Assembly: GCA_018806915.1 (NCBI GenBank)
Contig: JAGKQI010000078.1
Location: 744,001 to 808,000 of the forward strand
DNA length: 64,000 nucleotides
Reading direction: 5' to 3'
From: Phytophthora colocasiae
Lineage: Eukaryota; Oomycota; Peronosporomycetes; Peronosporales; Peronosporaceae
Part shown: piece after piece, positions 44,928-55,591 of the stretch
How positions within the stretch are numbered: the first letter of the stretch is position 1
Layout: each line of letters opens with the position of its first letter
Notes under the pieces: model-generated
Seen by the model: only the letters and a program-made list of their open reading frames with translations
What the model was told of the DNA's origin: nothing
The model's database searches: none
Made by a program: the position numbers and the translations under genes

Positions 44928-47471
44928 ATGGCGCACATGTTGGAGGCGCGTATGATGTCGCGTAACTCGTCAGCTTCGAGCCTTACAGCGGGGGCACGTG
45001 CCAGTCGTCGTAAGTCTTCGATCAGTGGGCCGTCTACTAATACCAGCACAGTCTCCAGCACGCCACGTAGTCGACGACCATCACTCTCGCGCAATACAAG
45101 CAGCAGTAGCGGCAGTAACTTGGCTGCAGCGGCCGCTAACTTCGGTACGGCGTCTTTGAGCAATGGGAAGAGCAAGTCCAGACCCAAGAGCAACTCCATG
45201 ACGACTCCGAACCTCATTGATCTCAAGACGATCACGGCCGAAGAGGTGGAGTGGGAAGGCTATTTGTACAAGCAACGCAAGATCGTCAAGAGCTGGACGC
45301 CACGGTACATTACACTGCAGAATCGTACGGTATCGGTGTACAAGTCCAAGAATCATGCGTTGGCGAAGGAACAGCATCGCGGACGCTGGGTGATCAAGCA
45401 GATTCTGAGCTCTTTGCCCTCTGCAGGCTTCGGAGGCTCGAAATTGAAGCCGGAAGAGCTGGGTTTCAGCTTCCTGGCGACCAATGGCAACTTGATTCAC
45501 TTCATTGCAGCTTCTGCAGTGGAGAAGGCCATGTGGATGCACATGATGCAGCTGAGTCTGCATAACACGACGGCGAGAGAGGCTTCACTGCTGCAACAAG
45601 GACGTCCCAGAGACGTTCCACCCACGCCGACGCCACGCTCAGCAGACGAGGTCGTGTCGATCGAGTCGTCGATTACGACGCACCTCGCGGAGAAATTCTT
45701 GGCGGATTTGGTGCATCTTCTGACAGGGGCGTCGCCGGAAAACGCTATTGACCGCTTGCCATCGTTCTTGCGCCAGCTCAGCAAGGACGTTGAGCTGCTC
45801 TTTGATCTGGAGACGTGTGAGACTACACAACCTTCCTGCGTGTTCAAGGGCATCTACCATGGACGTGAAGGCTTTGTGCATTTCGCAGCGCTGTACTCGA
45901 GCAAGTATCTCTTGGCGACGGATGTGAACGAGGAGGTTCTTCACAAAGCGGACGATGACGACCATCACGCATTCGCGTATTCGGGTCACCGTCTCATTAA
46001 CACGGTCTCCGGATCCACTACTGAAGGGAAGTTTGGACTGCAGATCACATTCACTCCGGCGCGGCGTATTTCTCGTATTGTCCTGTCTTTCCGTCAACGC
46101 AGTGCCTCGGCTTCCAAGAATCGACGTGTTACGACGAACCCCATGGCAGTCGCAGAGCATCCGGCTTGCTTCCACCAGTATTGTCTTACGAAGCGTTCAT
46201 TGGCGCTTTCGTTCTCCGATTTCGATGTTGTTGGTGTACTTGGCCAAGGTGGATTTGGTACGGTCGTGCTGGTGCAACGCCATCTCAACCCGGACGAGTA
46301 TTTCGCTATCAAGATTATTGACAAGCAGTCTGGAGCGGAGAGCGCACTGAAGGAGCGACGCATTTTGTCTGGCGTTCGCCACCCGTTCTTGACGTGTTTG
46401 CGCTTTGCTTTCCAGACGCAAACGAAGCTGTACCTCGGCATGGACTACTACAAGGGCGGTAACTTGTATTTGCATATGCATTCCTCGAAAATGGATCCGA
46501 ATGTATCGACGAGCAGTGGACGACGATTCTCTGTGGAACGCGCTCGGTTCTACGCTGCAGAACTTGCGATTGCTCTTTCGTACCTGCACGCGCATGGTAT
46601 TATCTACCGCGACTTGAAGCCTGACAACATTATGCTCGACAAGACGGGCAACATCCGTCTTGTTGACTTCGGTATCTCGAAACAGTTGCGCCTTGAAGGC
46701 GGACCTGGAAGCCACAACTACTCCCAGGCCGGAACTGTTGCAGGGTCTCCTGCCTATATTGCCCCAGAGCAGCTTCTCACACAGAAGCCACAGTATGGCA
46801 TGGAAGCGGATTGGTGGAGCTATGGCGTCTTGCTGTACGAGATGCTGACTGGCAGCACTCCGTTCTTCGACCCCAATATTTCACAGATGTACAAGAAGAT
46901 CCAAACCGCCGATGTGAAGTACGAGAGATACCCGCCTATCGACGATGACGCCATTGATCTGCTGCAGAAGCTGCTTGTTCGCGACCCCGCGGAACGCATT
47001 GACATCGATGGTGTCCGTTCTCACCAGTTCTTTGCTTCGATCAACTGGGAGAAGCTGGAGATGAAGGAAGTGGAGCCACCTTTCATCCCGCCGACTGAAG
47101 AGCTGATGCAGAATGTGCACGAGCATTTCCGCAACATGAATATCGATGAAACAATTGGCGAGAACCCGAAGGCAATTAACGGAAAGAAGGCATCAACCGT
47201 TGCGAACGCCAATGACGAGTCGCACTTCGATGAGTTTAGCTTTGCGTACGACAGGACTCGCGATACGTTCGATGACCTCTCCATGGCAGACGAAGGATGG
47301 TTGGTGCGACAACTGCAGGAAGGCGCAGCGATGCGCGGTCGCTTGAACGCCAGTGACACGGACCCTGTGGCGGACGAGTTGGGCAGTGAGGACGAAATTA
47401 CGCACCCGATCCTGAACGGCCAGGACAGCAGCGAAAGTGACGAGCCGGAGGTCGAAGTCACGAACATCTAA
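44928..47471 (+). CDS. PH-domain AGC-type Ser/Thr kinase with an NTF2-like insert
   Basis: 847 residues, single exon. A Ser/Arg-rich N-terminus (1-105) is followed by a PH domain at about 107-225 (WEGYLYKQRKIVKSWTPRYI ... AMWMHMMQLSLHN), which binds phosphoinositides or proteins. Residues ~245-400 (LLTGASPENAIDRLPSFLRQ, VFKGIYHGREGFVHFAALYS) look like an NTF2/SnoaL-like fold. The kinase domain spans about 422-700: GQGGFGTVVLV, AIKIIDK, IIYRDLKPDNIM, LVDFGISK, AGSPAYIAPEQ, DWWSYGVLLYEM, all catalytic residues present. AGC-type tail PPFIPPTEE is seen. APE reads APE(Q) as usual. An acidic C-terminus follows. Likely a membrane-recruited signalling kinase; substrates unknown. Confidence 0.88.
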   Translation: MAHMLEARMMSRNSSASSLTAGARASRRKSSISGPSTNTSTVSSTPRSRRPSLSRNTSSSSGSNLAAAAANFGTASLSNGKSKSRPKSNSMTTPNLIDLKTITAEEVEWEGYLYKQRKIVKSWTPRYITLQNRTVSVYKSKNHALAKEQHRGRWVIKQILSSLPSAGFGGSKLKPEELGFSFLATNGNLIHFIAASAVEKAMWMHMMQLSLHNTTAREASLLQQGRPRDVPPTPTPRSADEVVSIESSITTHLAEKFLADLVHLLTGASPENAIDRLPSFLRQLSKDVELLFDLETCETTQPSCVFKGIYHGREGFVHFAALYSSKYLLATDVNEEVLHKADDDDHHAFAYSGHRLINTVSGSTTEGKFGLQITFTPARRISRIVLSFRQRSASASKNRRVTTNPMAVAEHPACFHQYCLTKRSLALSFSDFDVVGVLGQGGFGTVVLVQRHLNPDEYFAIKIIDKQSGAESALKERRILSGVRHPFLTCLRFAFQTQTKLYLGMDYYKGGNLYLHMHSSKMDPNVSTSSGRRFSVERARFYAAELAIALSYLHAHGIIYRDLKPDNIMLDKTGNIRLVDFGISKQLRLEGGPGSHNYSQAGTVAGSPAYIAPEQLLTQKPQYGMEADWWSYGVLLYEMLTGSTPFFDPNISQMYKKIQTADVKYERYPPIDDDAIDLLQKLLVRDPAERIDIDGVRSHQFFASINWEKLEMKEVEPPFIPPTEELMQNVHEHFRNMNIDETIGENPKAINGKKASTVANANDESHFDEFSFAYDRTRDTFDDLSMADEGWLVRQLQEGAAMRGRLNASDTDPVADELGSEDEITHPILNGQDSSESDEPEVEVTNI

Positions 47472-47586
47472 GCTCAGCATGAGCGCTCCGGCAAGGAGTA
47501 CGTAAGGATCGCGTTTTGAAGCGAAAATGAGTGAAACAAAACTGCCGACAATGTATTCACAACGGAGAAGTCGGGAAAAGGGTCAG

Positions 47587-48166
47587 CATTAGATAACGAA
47601 AATATTTTTGTTCGTGAATCAGCACTTGAAAGAAAAGTTTGACACCGTTCTCTGTTTCTTTCGGACCGAAATGGCGGCTGGGCTTGCGGACGTGACTTCT
47701 TGCTCGGTGTCGCTATCAATGAAGACACAACAGGCGACGGATACCACGACGAGTCGGACGAGGAGGTGTACTTGGAAGGACGCTGCTTCTGTCATTGACG
47801 GGGTTGGAGCTGCTTTGAGTTTGGAAAAGCTTCTGAACAGCTTCGGAAGCTGCTCGAGCGATACTTTCAGCATCTGAAGTGAAAGCAGCTAAACCCATCG
47901 CTCCGTTACTCCCTTCCCTTCGAGGCGTGAAGCCTGGAGTAAGCGACTGAGGCATACCCGAGGCCTCAGCTACAACAGCGTCAGCTGCTGCCATTTGAGA
48001 CTCGTGGCACTGGAATTGGAGAATGAAAACCTTCATTGGCGTAATGTAGCACCGGTTGTAGAACTTGATGATGTCTCCACGTGATTTATCGTTCTCCAAG
48101 ATGATACCGTGGGTCACACCATCACCACTGCGCGACGAAGCGAGGGGGCTGCTACCTGCTGGGTTG
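47587..48166 (-). pseudogene. Partial duplicate of the retinoblastoma gene 3' end
   Basis: 580 bp nearly identical to 49,162-50,154 (3' flank plus C-terminal coding of the Rb gene). It contains NRCYITPMKVFILQFQCHES and the Ser-rich segment, but lacks about 60 bp near 47,640 and about 330 bp near 47,728, including the terminal intron. Both joints look like simple deletions. It is adjacent to the kinase gene and in the same orientation as Rb. A non-functional copy. Confidence 0.88.
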
Positions 48167-48326
48167 GTAATGGAGTTGAATTTCACGTCATATAGCGCGA
48201 GGAGAGCACATACACTGAAGTAGTAATCTCAGGTGGGGAATCCATGGGGTTGGTTTCGTCAAGAGTGTATGTCCACTCTATGAGAAGTTTCCACGCGTTC
48301 TGCCAACACGACCAGAATGAGAAAAG

Positions 48327-49004
48327 GTGAAAGAAAGCGATGTCCTCCTTTGGGTGCGTCGTTTCTTAAAGTCAAAACACTTGAAGTCTGCTTTGCGACC
48401 AAGGGCACAAAATCCATTGGTGTTTTCCTCATCATTCCAGAAGATGACCAAAACGAGTAACAAGGCGGACGAAATGGCCAAGGTGAACAAGTTCCGTGTG
48501 GCGAATAAACCGCCTGCAACTTTGTTCAGGGCAATGGCTGCTGCTGGTGCCGTGGTGGAGGAGGTGGACAAAGGTCACCACCTCGTACGTGTTAGCGACG
48601 TCGACTCCGAAGCATGGAGGCTTTACAAGGAGTGGTCTCTCGGAAAGACCGACCTTTTGGTTCTGGCAGGTATTGGCCCAACGCCTGAGATCGCTGCGTC
48701 CTGTGCGTGTCCTCCTCCCGAGCAATACTGTAAGATTCAACATGCAACGACCTCGATCATTCATCAAATGGCGGCGTCGATAGCAGACGGTCAAGCGGTT
48801 GAGCTTCCTGGTCTGTTTCAAGCTCCGATGGTGCCGGCCAAATATTGCTGCGGGGAAGTAGCCGTGTCCGCACTGGTACAGGCGATCTCCAACCCCGGCC
48901 CAAACTACCCAGTCATCGACGCCATGCAGGCTGGACATTATATATGCCACTTGCACCACATGTGGCACAGCACATGGATCACGGTTCCTGTCTTCAGAAG
49001 CTAG
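48327..49004 (+). CDS. Hypothetical protein between the two Rb copies
   Basis: 225 residues as opened. A later Met at 48,447 (MTKTSNKADEMAKVNKFRVA) or 48,474 may be the true start, because the first 40 residues are basic and unstructured. The rest is mixed (RAMAAAGAVVEEVDKGHHLV, LGKTDLLVLAGIGPTPEIAA, PAKYCCGEVAVSALVQAISN). It contains several Cys and His but no recognised pattern. No transmembrane segment. The antisense ORF (48,278-48,571) is judged a shadow. Function unknown. Confidence 0.4.
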   Translation: MKESDVLLWVRRFLKSKHLKSALRPRAQNPLVFSSSFQKMTKTSNKADEMAKVNKFRVANKPPATLFRAMAAAGAVVEEVDKGHHLVRVSDVDSEAWRLYKEWSLGKTDLLVLAGIGPTPEIAASCACPPPEQYCKIQHATTSIIHQMAASIADGQAVELPGLFQAPMVPAKYCCGEVAVSALVQAISNPGPNYPVIDAMQAGHYICHLHHMWHSTWITVPVFRS

Positions 49005-49277
49005 GAGGACAGAAGCGTCGCTAAGTGCTTTCTATAGGCCGTAGGTCGTACATGTAGTAACTCAGTGATGATGAAGAACGTTTTCTCTTTACTGTACTCG
49101 TTTGGGAGGGTCCAAGGCCTACATTACACTGAACGGGGTTGTCCTCAACATTCACGTTGCTCATTAGATAACGATAATATTTTTGTTCGAGAATCAGCAG
49201 TCAGCACTTGAAAGAAAAGTTTGACACTATTACGCATAGTTTACAGAGTGGTGCAAGTACAATCGGGAACATCATGG

Positions 49278-52200
49278 CTACAATACCGTTCTCTGTTTCT
49301 TTCGGACCGGAGTGGCGGCTGGGCTTGCGGACGTGACTTCTTGCTCGGTGTCGCTATCAATGACAAGATCTGGAGCTCGGACACGACGTAAGTTCGCTGG
49401 TGCAGTATTGACAGCTCGATTGATCAAAGCAAGGTCCTGCAAGATAAAAAAACAGAGTATCAGACAAAGAGTACCTGTAACGAAACGCCAAATATGAGGA
49501 CTCACCCGTGCAGGACTTTCGCCAATCGCATACAAAGCGTGTGAGCGTGGTGTCAACTCCGACCGCCGATCCAAACGAACTTGCTGCAAAGGAGACATGA
49601 AGACATTAGAAGACTTGACACGCTTCGGAGACGTCTGGTTCATTGACACTGGCAGTGTCTGCACTTCTGCGGAAGTAAACAGTTGCAGTGCAGACACAAC
49701 AGGCGACGACACAAATGGCGACGAGCGGATACCACGACGAGTCGGACGTGGAGGTGTACTTGGAAGGACGCTGCTTCTGTCATTGACGGGGTTGGAGCTG
49801 CTTTGAGTCTGGAAAAGCTTCTGAACAGCTTCGGAAGCTGCTCGAGCGATACTTTCAGCATCTGAAGTGGAAGCAGCTAAACCCATCGCTCCGTTACTCC
49901 CTTCCCTTCGAGGCGTGAAGCCTGGAGTAAGCGACTGAGGCATACCCGAGGCCTCAGCTACAACAGCGTCAGCTGCTGCCATTTGAGACTCGTGGCACTG
50001 GAATTGGAGAATAAAAACCTTCATTGGCGTAATGTAGCACCGGTTGTAGAACTTGATGATGTCTCCACGTGATTTATCGTTCTCCAAGATGATATCGTGG
50101 GTCACACCATCACCACTGCGCGACGAAGCGAGGGGGCTGCTACCTGCTGGGTTGATAGCAGTGATATTCTGACGATTTAACTGTTTGTAACACGCCAGCA
50201 AGCGCTTGAAGGACATTGTAGCCGCTGCTTGAGAGACGTTCCTCCCCCGCGAAACCTTACACACCGCATAAATATTGCACAATACAATCAGGTCCAGATG
50301 CCGGTCTCTCAACAAGTACTGATGCGACGTGATGCACTCCTTCACTGCAGTCCAGATCTGATTTTGATCCGTCGAGTCCAAATTCAAAAGACTGCAGAGC
50401 TGGTAAATCCTGGAAGCTGCGCGAGATAAAACCATTCGGAAAAAGAGTCGAAGCACAGGAGCATGACCGGCTGGGGCAGTAGGAGTCACATCCGACATTC
50501 TTGAAGAAGAAGCTGAAAGGGGCGTGCCAGGAGCAGAATTGGGTAAGCGGTGGGATCCAGCCAGGAGCTGATAGAGTGCAGAGTCTGATTTCCACACGGC
50601 CGAGTCCAAAATGCGGTTCTTGACATCACCCATGTGCTTCTTCAACGCCGAAGGCAGCTTTGGCGCGTACTTGACGAAGCTTTCGCTGGTAGTCACGAAG
50701 TGGAACGCGTTCACTTGCAAATGGTCCAGCAGAAACGGGTACGAGATCGTAATTAAAGAGTGTGCCTTCAATACGACCTCAGCACTGCAAGCGAACAGCG
50801 CAGCAAGGAACACTTCATTGTTCAGTAGCTTGGAGAAATCGTTGTTGCGTAGGCGCTCACGCTCTGCCAACAGCAATGGCTCAAGTACTCGATAGAAGAG
50901 CACAATCGACAGGTTCGTTGAGCGTTTCAAGCTGTCATCCACGCCCGATAAGAAGTTCCGTGCGTTGCCATTTTCATCAGCATCCCCCTCCTGCTCATCA
51001 TCTATCACCAACGTCGCTGTAGAGCGAACTCTTGTCGCCGTTACTCGACTTGTGCCTCTAGCAGCCAGTAACAAGTCCGAGCGTTCTTGTAAAACCCTTG
51101 CAATTCGTCCCGTTGGGTCAACAGCACACTCCGAGAAGAATTGGTGAAGCTGTGGTGTCACAGGCATTAATACGGTACTGGACAGTGTTTCACGCAACCA
51201 ACTGTTCGTTTCTACTGCTGCAGAAACTGGAGTTCGCATCCCTGGAGACGGATGAGGACTCGCACCTGAGAAGAAAAACCGCGATCCACCAGGTGAATCC
51301 TGCCACTGCAATGAATGCACCAACGGTGAATTGATCCCACGACCTTGGAACGACTGGCGATGGCGTGGTGGAGTCATCATTCCCCTTGAAAGTGGAGTCG
51401 ACGGTGCACTCTCTCGTCGTCGAGCCATCATGTTGCGTCGCACAGGTGAAAGCATCCCATGCGTAGCACTGCGACCGGTACTCAACCTACCACTCGAGTC
51501 GGTGGTAGAATTGGATGGGCTGTTGCCATTATCCGTTTGAGACAACCCCAAAATTGTATGTCGAATACGCGCATCCAGGAAAAAACGCTCGTCCAACTTT
51601 CCACAACCATCCAAATAGTCCTCTTTGTACCTCTCCGAGAGTCTCTGAACGTTCGCTTCAAGTACCCCGTCCGCAAAAAGCGTCATACTCAACACCGTGT
51701 GCTCCCCAGCTTCCTTCTGCATGACATCTTCATCTCTCAGTTGCTGCAGTACTAGTCCCAAATGATCCGAAGCTCGAGAAACATCGGTAACATCCACTTT
51801 CGGTGCCGTGCAAAGAGCTTCCAGTATCTGAGCACTAGTCTTCACTCCTCCGGCAGATTTCACTGGCGATGCTTTACCATCTCCTAATGCTCCCATTGCA
51901 CTCAACGCAGCAGCAACTTCAGCTTCTACCGATGCTTGAGACGCCTGCGCATTGGTGATAACCAAATGCAGAGTAGCCAGTAACAAATTGTACAGTTGAC
52001 CCAGTCCAGAATAATGGTCTCCCAGCCTTCTTTTAGCCAGTAAGAAGAGCAACCAGCCTCCTTCAAAGAGTTTCCTGTGTCTTGATCTTGTCTTCAGCTG
52101 CTGTTGATCCACCACACTCTCCGGTTCCGGATCCATTGGAGTCAAACTCAAATTTCGTTTCTCAATTAATTTCTTGGGCGTCAGAGCTTCCCAGAGCACT

Positions 52201-52646
52201 CGGAACTTCTCAAACAGCAGCGTTGCAATAGTGAACTCCTCCTTAAGCAACGTAATAGCAGTCAACAGCTCCGGTTCCAGTAGCAGTCGATTAAAGAGAC
52301 TCGTGAAATATAGTAGGAATTCCTGCAATCCGACACCTGTTTCAGCCAATAACTGCACTAAATCCCAGTCCATCGCCACGCCAGAGTGTTGGTCTTCTTC
52401 ATTCTTCTCCTGTTTGATCTCCTGCGTCATTTGTGTAGCTACAACAGCCACTAAAGCCCAGATCTTGTCCGGTTCATTCTCTTTACTTCGCCTATTGCTT
52501 TCATCTGCACTGATGGACGACGCAGACGGTAGAATCTGGTCGTATAAAGTCTGAGAGTTCTGCAGTAGATCCGAGTCCTGTCGGATCGAAGCCATTGCGC
52601 CTAAAGCCGACGCAGAAGCGAAGAAGCGACTGAGCATTCCCGCCAT
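49278..52646 (-). CDS. Retinoblastoma-family pocket protein
   Basis: The open frame is 1,122 residues. The N-terminal part (about 80-210, WALVAVVATQMTQEIKQ, LLAETGVGLQEFLLYFTSLF) matches the Rb N-terminal cyclin-like domain. Pocket A is at about 480-720 (TPQLHQFFSECAVDPTGRIA, NLSIVLFYRVLEPLLLAERE) and pocket B at about 745-900 (LRLFFRMVLSRAASRIYQLC, DLIVLCNIYAVCKV, IIKFYNRCYITPMKVFILQF). The C-terminus has LTPRSHALYAIGESPAR, like the TPRS-IGES motif of animal Rb. A 70-bp GT-AG intron (49,437-49,506, phase 0) probably separates SPAR from DLALINRAV; the ORF happens to stay open through it. Represses E2F-type cell-cycle genes in other eukaryotes. Confidence 0.9.
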   Translation of the reverse strand: MAGMLSRFFASASALGAMASIRQDSDLLQNSQTLYDQILPSASSISADESNRRSKENEPDKIWALVAVVATQMTQEIKQEKNEEDQHSGVAMDWDLVQLLAETGVGLQEFLLYFTSLFNRLLLEPELLTAITLLKEEFTIATLLFEKFRVLWEALTPKKLIEKRNLSLTPMDPEPESVVDQQQLKTRSRHRKLFEGGWLLFLLAKRRLGDHYSGLGQLYNLLLATLHLVITNAQASQASVEAEVAAALSAMGALGDGKASPVKSAGGVKTSAQILEALCTAPKVDVTDVSRASDHLGLVLQQLRDEDVMQKEAGEHTVLSMTLFADGVLEANVQRLSERYKEDYLDGCGKLDERFFLDARIRHTILGLSQTDNGNSPSNSTTDSSGRLSTGRSATHGMLSPVRRNMMARRRESAPSTPLSRGMMTPPRHRQSFQGRGINSPLVHSLQWQDSPGGSRFFFSGASPHPSPGMRTPVSAAVETNSWLRETLSSTVLMPVTPQLHQFFSECAVDPTGRIARVLQERSDLLLAARGTSRVTATRVRSTATLVIDDEQEGDADENGNARNFLSGVDDSLKRSTNLSIVLFYRVLEPLLLAERERLRNNDFSKLLNNEVFLAALFACSAEVVLKAHSLITISYPFLLDHLQVNAFHFVTTSESFVKYAPKLPSALKKHMGDVKNRILDSAVWKSDSALYQLLAGSHRLPNSAPGTPLSASSSRMSDVTPTAPAGHAPVLRLFFRMVLSRAASRIYQLCSLLNLDSTDQNQIWTAVKECITSHQYLLRDRHLDLIVLCNIYAVCKVSRGRNVSQAAATMSFKRLLACYKQLNRQNITAINPAGSSPLASSRSGDGVTHDIILENDKSRGDIIKFYNRCYITPMKVFILQFQCHESQMAAADAVVAEASGMPQSLTPGFTPRREGSNGAMGLAASTSDAESIARAASEAVQKLFQTQSSSNPVNDRSSVLPSTPPRPTRRGIRSSPFVSSPVVSALQLFTSAEVQTLPVSMNQTSPKRVKSSNVFMSPLQQVRLDRRSELTPRSHALYAIGESPARVSPHIWRFVTGTLCLILCFFILQDLALINRAVNTAPANLRRVRAPDLVIDSDTEQEVTSASPAATPVRKKQRTVL

Positions 52647-52772
52647 TTCGAGGCTTCAAGGAGCACTTTGGACTGGTCAGAAAGCGGGAAAAAATAATAT
52701 CGAGAATAGCAGGTTTTCAACTTGTTATATTATTTTTTCTTATATAAAAACAAATAAAATGTTTGAGATAAG

Positions 52773-53588
52773 TTATCTCGAGTGTTCAAGCTGCTGGATG
52801 AGTGACCTGCGCTCTGCTAGGTAGAATTGCAAGTCTTCACTAAGACGTTGAGCTTTACCCACTGTAGAACGAGCACTGTCGTTCGTATGAGCCAATAATT
52901 CGTCTTCCACATGTTGAATTTGTTGCCGAATGTGCCGCAACAAGTTGAACGTGTCCACTCGGTCTGTTAACGACATTTCCACGTGAATTTGAGGTGGTTG
53001 AGGCTGTGTTGGCGTCGTAGGGGTAGTAGGGGTAGTAGGGCTCTCCGGTTCATCAGTTGGTGATGGAGAATGTTGATGGTTTGATTCTACCGGACTCACA
53101 GGCTGCAGGAACGCGTTGGTCGCATTGGTATCAGTGGACATCGATGCAGCATCGTCCGCTGCATCTGATTCTACCCTTTGGCGCTTGTCACGGATGAGGA
53201 AGGTTAAATTCTCCTCTGTTGATGGTTGATTCTCCACGTTTTCGTTCTCCTTTTGCTGTTGATTCTGTTCCATCAGAGTCTCCGCTGGTCTCTTCTTCCT
53301 GTAGCTCTCAGGCACATGTCCGTTCAGTTTCTGCTGTGCAATGAGCTCCGTCATAAAGTCCTTTGGTCGGTTCTTGTAGTACCGTACGCCCAGATACGCA
53401 CATACTTTTCGCAGCTCTCGATACGTGATTTTAGATGTCTCCCGGCCCTGAACTGAGTACGCGTAAGGTACGACACACACGTCGCCGTTTTCGTCCACTT
53501 GCTGTCGTTCGCGGATCTCCACGTCGTCCAGCGTTAGCGTCTCCGTGAAGGTCCACTCGGAGTAGATCTCTTCTCCCTGTCTTGGCAT
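52773..53588 (-). CDS. Hypothetical charged protein
   Basis: 271 residues, single exon, 127 bp upstream of Rb in the same direction. The N-terminal ~100 residues look folded (EEIYSEWTFTETLTLDDVEI, SKITYRELRKVCAYLGVRYY), with a helix-turn-helix or SAP-like spacing in the second stretch. A Gln/Asn-rich region, a Pro/Thr repeat (TTPTTPTTPTQPQPP) and a C-terminal coiled coil (FNLLRHIRQQIQHVEDELLA) follow. The tail suggests oligomerisation, and the basic KKRP and KRQR motifs a nuclear place. No family is recognised. 53,589-53,760 holds only a GTAGAACGGTA-rich stretch. Confidence 0.7.
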   Translation of the reverse strand: MPRQGEEIYSEWTFTETLTLDDVEIRERQQVDENGDVCVVPYAYSVQGRETSKITYRELRKVCAYLGVRYYKNRPKDFMTELIAQQKLNGHVPESYRKKRPAETLMEQNQQQKENENVENQPSTEENLTFLIRDKRQRVESDAADDAASMSTDTNATNAFLQPVSPVESNHQHSPSPTDEPESPTTPTTPTTPTQPQPPQIHVEMSLTDRVDTFNLLRHIRQQIQHVEDELLAHTNDSARSTVGKAQRLSEDLQFYLAERRSLIQQLEHSR

Positions 53589-53760
53589 GGCGAATGTGGG
53601 AGGGAAGTGAAAAAACTACCGTGTTCTACCGGTAGTTTCGGTAGAACGGTATAAAAATGTATCGGTATCTTTGCTTTTGGCTACATTTTTCCCAATACAG
53701 CGTGTGAGTGAGTGACCAGGAGCTCCACCAGGGCCTACTCAGCTACCAGCAACTTGTGTT

Positions 53761-54060
53761 ATGTTCAATAAGATACCAATGTCCTTATTTGTTATTAAAC
53801 TACACGATGGGGAACTGGAAACGACTCGGTGGTTGATGGAGAACAATACGACTGGGCGATGCAGTCTGAATTGTTGCGTCTTTATGAACACCATTGAGGT
53901 TGTTGAAGTTTTGGTGGTCCAGTGGCTTCATGGCATGAAGTTCATGCACATCGAACACACCAGCTGCACTGGATATGCTTTCATCGCGACGAATCGAGCA
54001 GCGACGGAAGCAGCTGGTGCAATTCCATCCAGTAAAGGTACATGTAGCGCGAACGAGTGA
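53761..54060 (+). pseudogene. Ankyrin-gene fragment, degenerate
   Basis: The 99-residue ORF holds DGELETTRWLMENN, matching NGDLETIQWLMEKY in the intact ankyrin gene at about 55,880, then VVEVLVVQWLHGMKF. After that it loses the repeat pattern. A relic of a neighbouring duplication of the ankyrin family. Confidence 0.5.
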
Positions 54061-54329
54061 GTTTATGCCCCGTCGATAACTTATCGTTTATGTGATACTG
54101 TACTTTGTGGAGGGCGGCAGTTGGCCAGCAGTGACGGCTTTTATCTCGCGCTTTGAGTCTTCGGCATCGCGTGCGGCATTTGCGGGATCTTTATGAAGAT
54201 TTGTCTTCTGCAAAAGTGGTTGGCCCTAACGGGATCGTCTAAGGTCCGTGTCCAGCCCTTCCTGGCTTGCCTTTGATAGGCGTTAAGCGGTCGATTTCTA
54301 TTGTTCTCCTTCCCAGATTGACCGAGTTC

Positions 54330-55000
54330 AAAGTGCTTGCTTTACTCGGGCTCCCTCACTAATATCGCATCACGTCGACAACAACACGATGTATCCTATA
54401 ACGGATACCGTGTTAGCTTTGAAAGCATTACGCCAAGTGGTGTTGCCGATTTATGCGGACTCTCAATTTCGACTTGGCTGGAAATTGCTCCTAACACGAT
54501 CACGATTTTTGTTTTTACGAAGGTCTGGATATGTCTGGGATTAATTGTGCATACCCATGCTGTGAGGCTGTCGAGAAGGATCGACACCTCCATTTCGAGT
54601 GTCCTCCGGCAAAAAAACCTCTGGGGTTATATCGCCACCGACTGGGGTGCTTTCATGGCAGGGCCACTGACGGGGCCGAAAATCTGTCTCCTCCAGCATC
54701 CTCCATGGACGCCACTTGCAGAGGACACAGAAACTATTGGCGTTCTTTGGCTGATTACTTGCAGTTTGACGCTGCATACCATTTGGACCGCACGGAACAA
54801 GCACCAGTTTGAAAATGGCTCACCTCTCAAGCCTATGTCCACGCTCTTCCGATCTACTCGATCTTTAGTGCTCACTTCCGTGCGCTTTTACTTCCCGGAT
54901 TCTTCACGTTTCGGCAAATTTATCAATGACCACCCTCGGGCCTTTTCTCTCTGTCCTCGCTCTACGAACGACTACATGTACGCCCCCCCCCCATTTAAGA
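54330..55000 (+). pseudogene. LINE reverse transcriptase C-terminal relic
   Basis: Pieces in shifting frames: LALKALRQVVLPIYADSQFR (near 54,430); MSGINCAYPCCEAVEKDRHL then HFECPPAKKPLGLYRH (54,531-54,630), the zinc-binding region found downstream of LINE RTs; and LTLHTIWTARNKHQFENGSP (near 54,770-54,830), the IWxxRNxxxFE-type tail. Frameshifts and stops throughout. No endonuclease or catalytic RT part is visible, so this is a 5'-truncated, decayed copy. Confidence 0.6.
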
Positions 55001-55590
55001 AACCCCATTGAGAAGTAATGCTGCTCATCGGATTGTGACAATTTGCGAAGGCTGCTGCAATTCCGCACTATCGATCTGTTAAAATACGTACATGTAGCCG
55101 GGCTCGGACGTACAGGTTTCTGCCTCAATAAAGAAGTTGGAGTCTGCATGCAAATGGCAAGGTTATAAGAAATAGACAAGACAGTTCGATTTAAAATTAT
55201 TGTCAGTTCATAAAATGGTGATATGCAGCTCGGAAGGTTATCGGTTTTTTAGGCTTCTTTATTGAGGCAGAAGACTGTACTACACAAGTGTTGATGGTCA
55301 ACCAAATACTGTAAACGAGGTTCAACAGCACAAGGATAAATTTGCAGGTGTGACACGACTATGAGCCACGAGTGCGCTGTGCGAAAGTAGTTCATCAGTA
55401 CTGAAGATGCCTTCCCTGACAAATCCTCAGTGAGTCACAAGCGTAATACAGGAGGGCCCCATACATGTACAGTATTTCGACAAGCCATAATACACCATGG
55501 AGTTTACAAACGTTCGTAAGCCTTCCTCCCCGATCTGAATTGGTCTCACGCGTTGGTAGTTTACAATCCATTCAGACCAGAAGCCAGCAA
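55001..55590. other. Intergenic, upstream of the ankyrin gene
   Basis: No supported ORF. It contains TACATGTA at 55,089 and 55,462 (another at 54,973), and would hold the ankyrin gene promoter. Confidence 0.5.
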
Positions 55591-55591
55591 C

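Noticed and set aside
48278..48571. Minus-strand ORF with a hydrophobic stretch
   Set aside because: It overlaps the longer plus ORF at 48,327 and has no other support; it could be real but is weaker.
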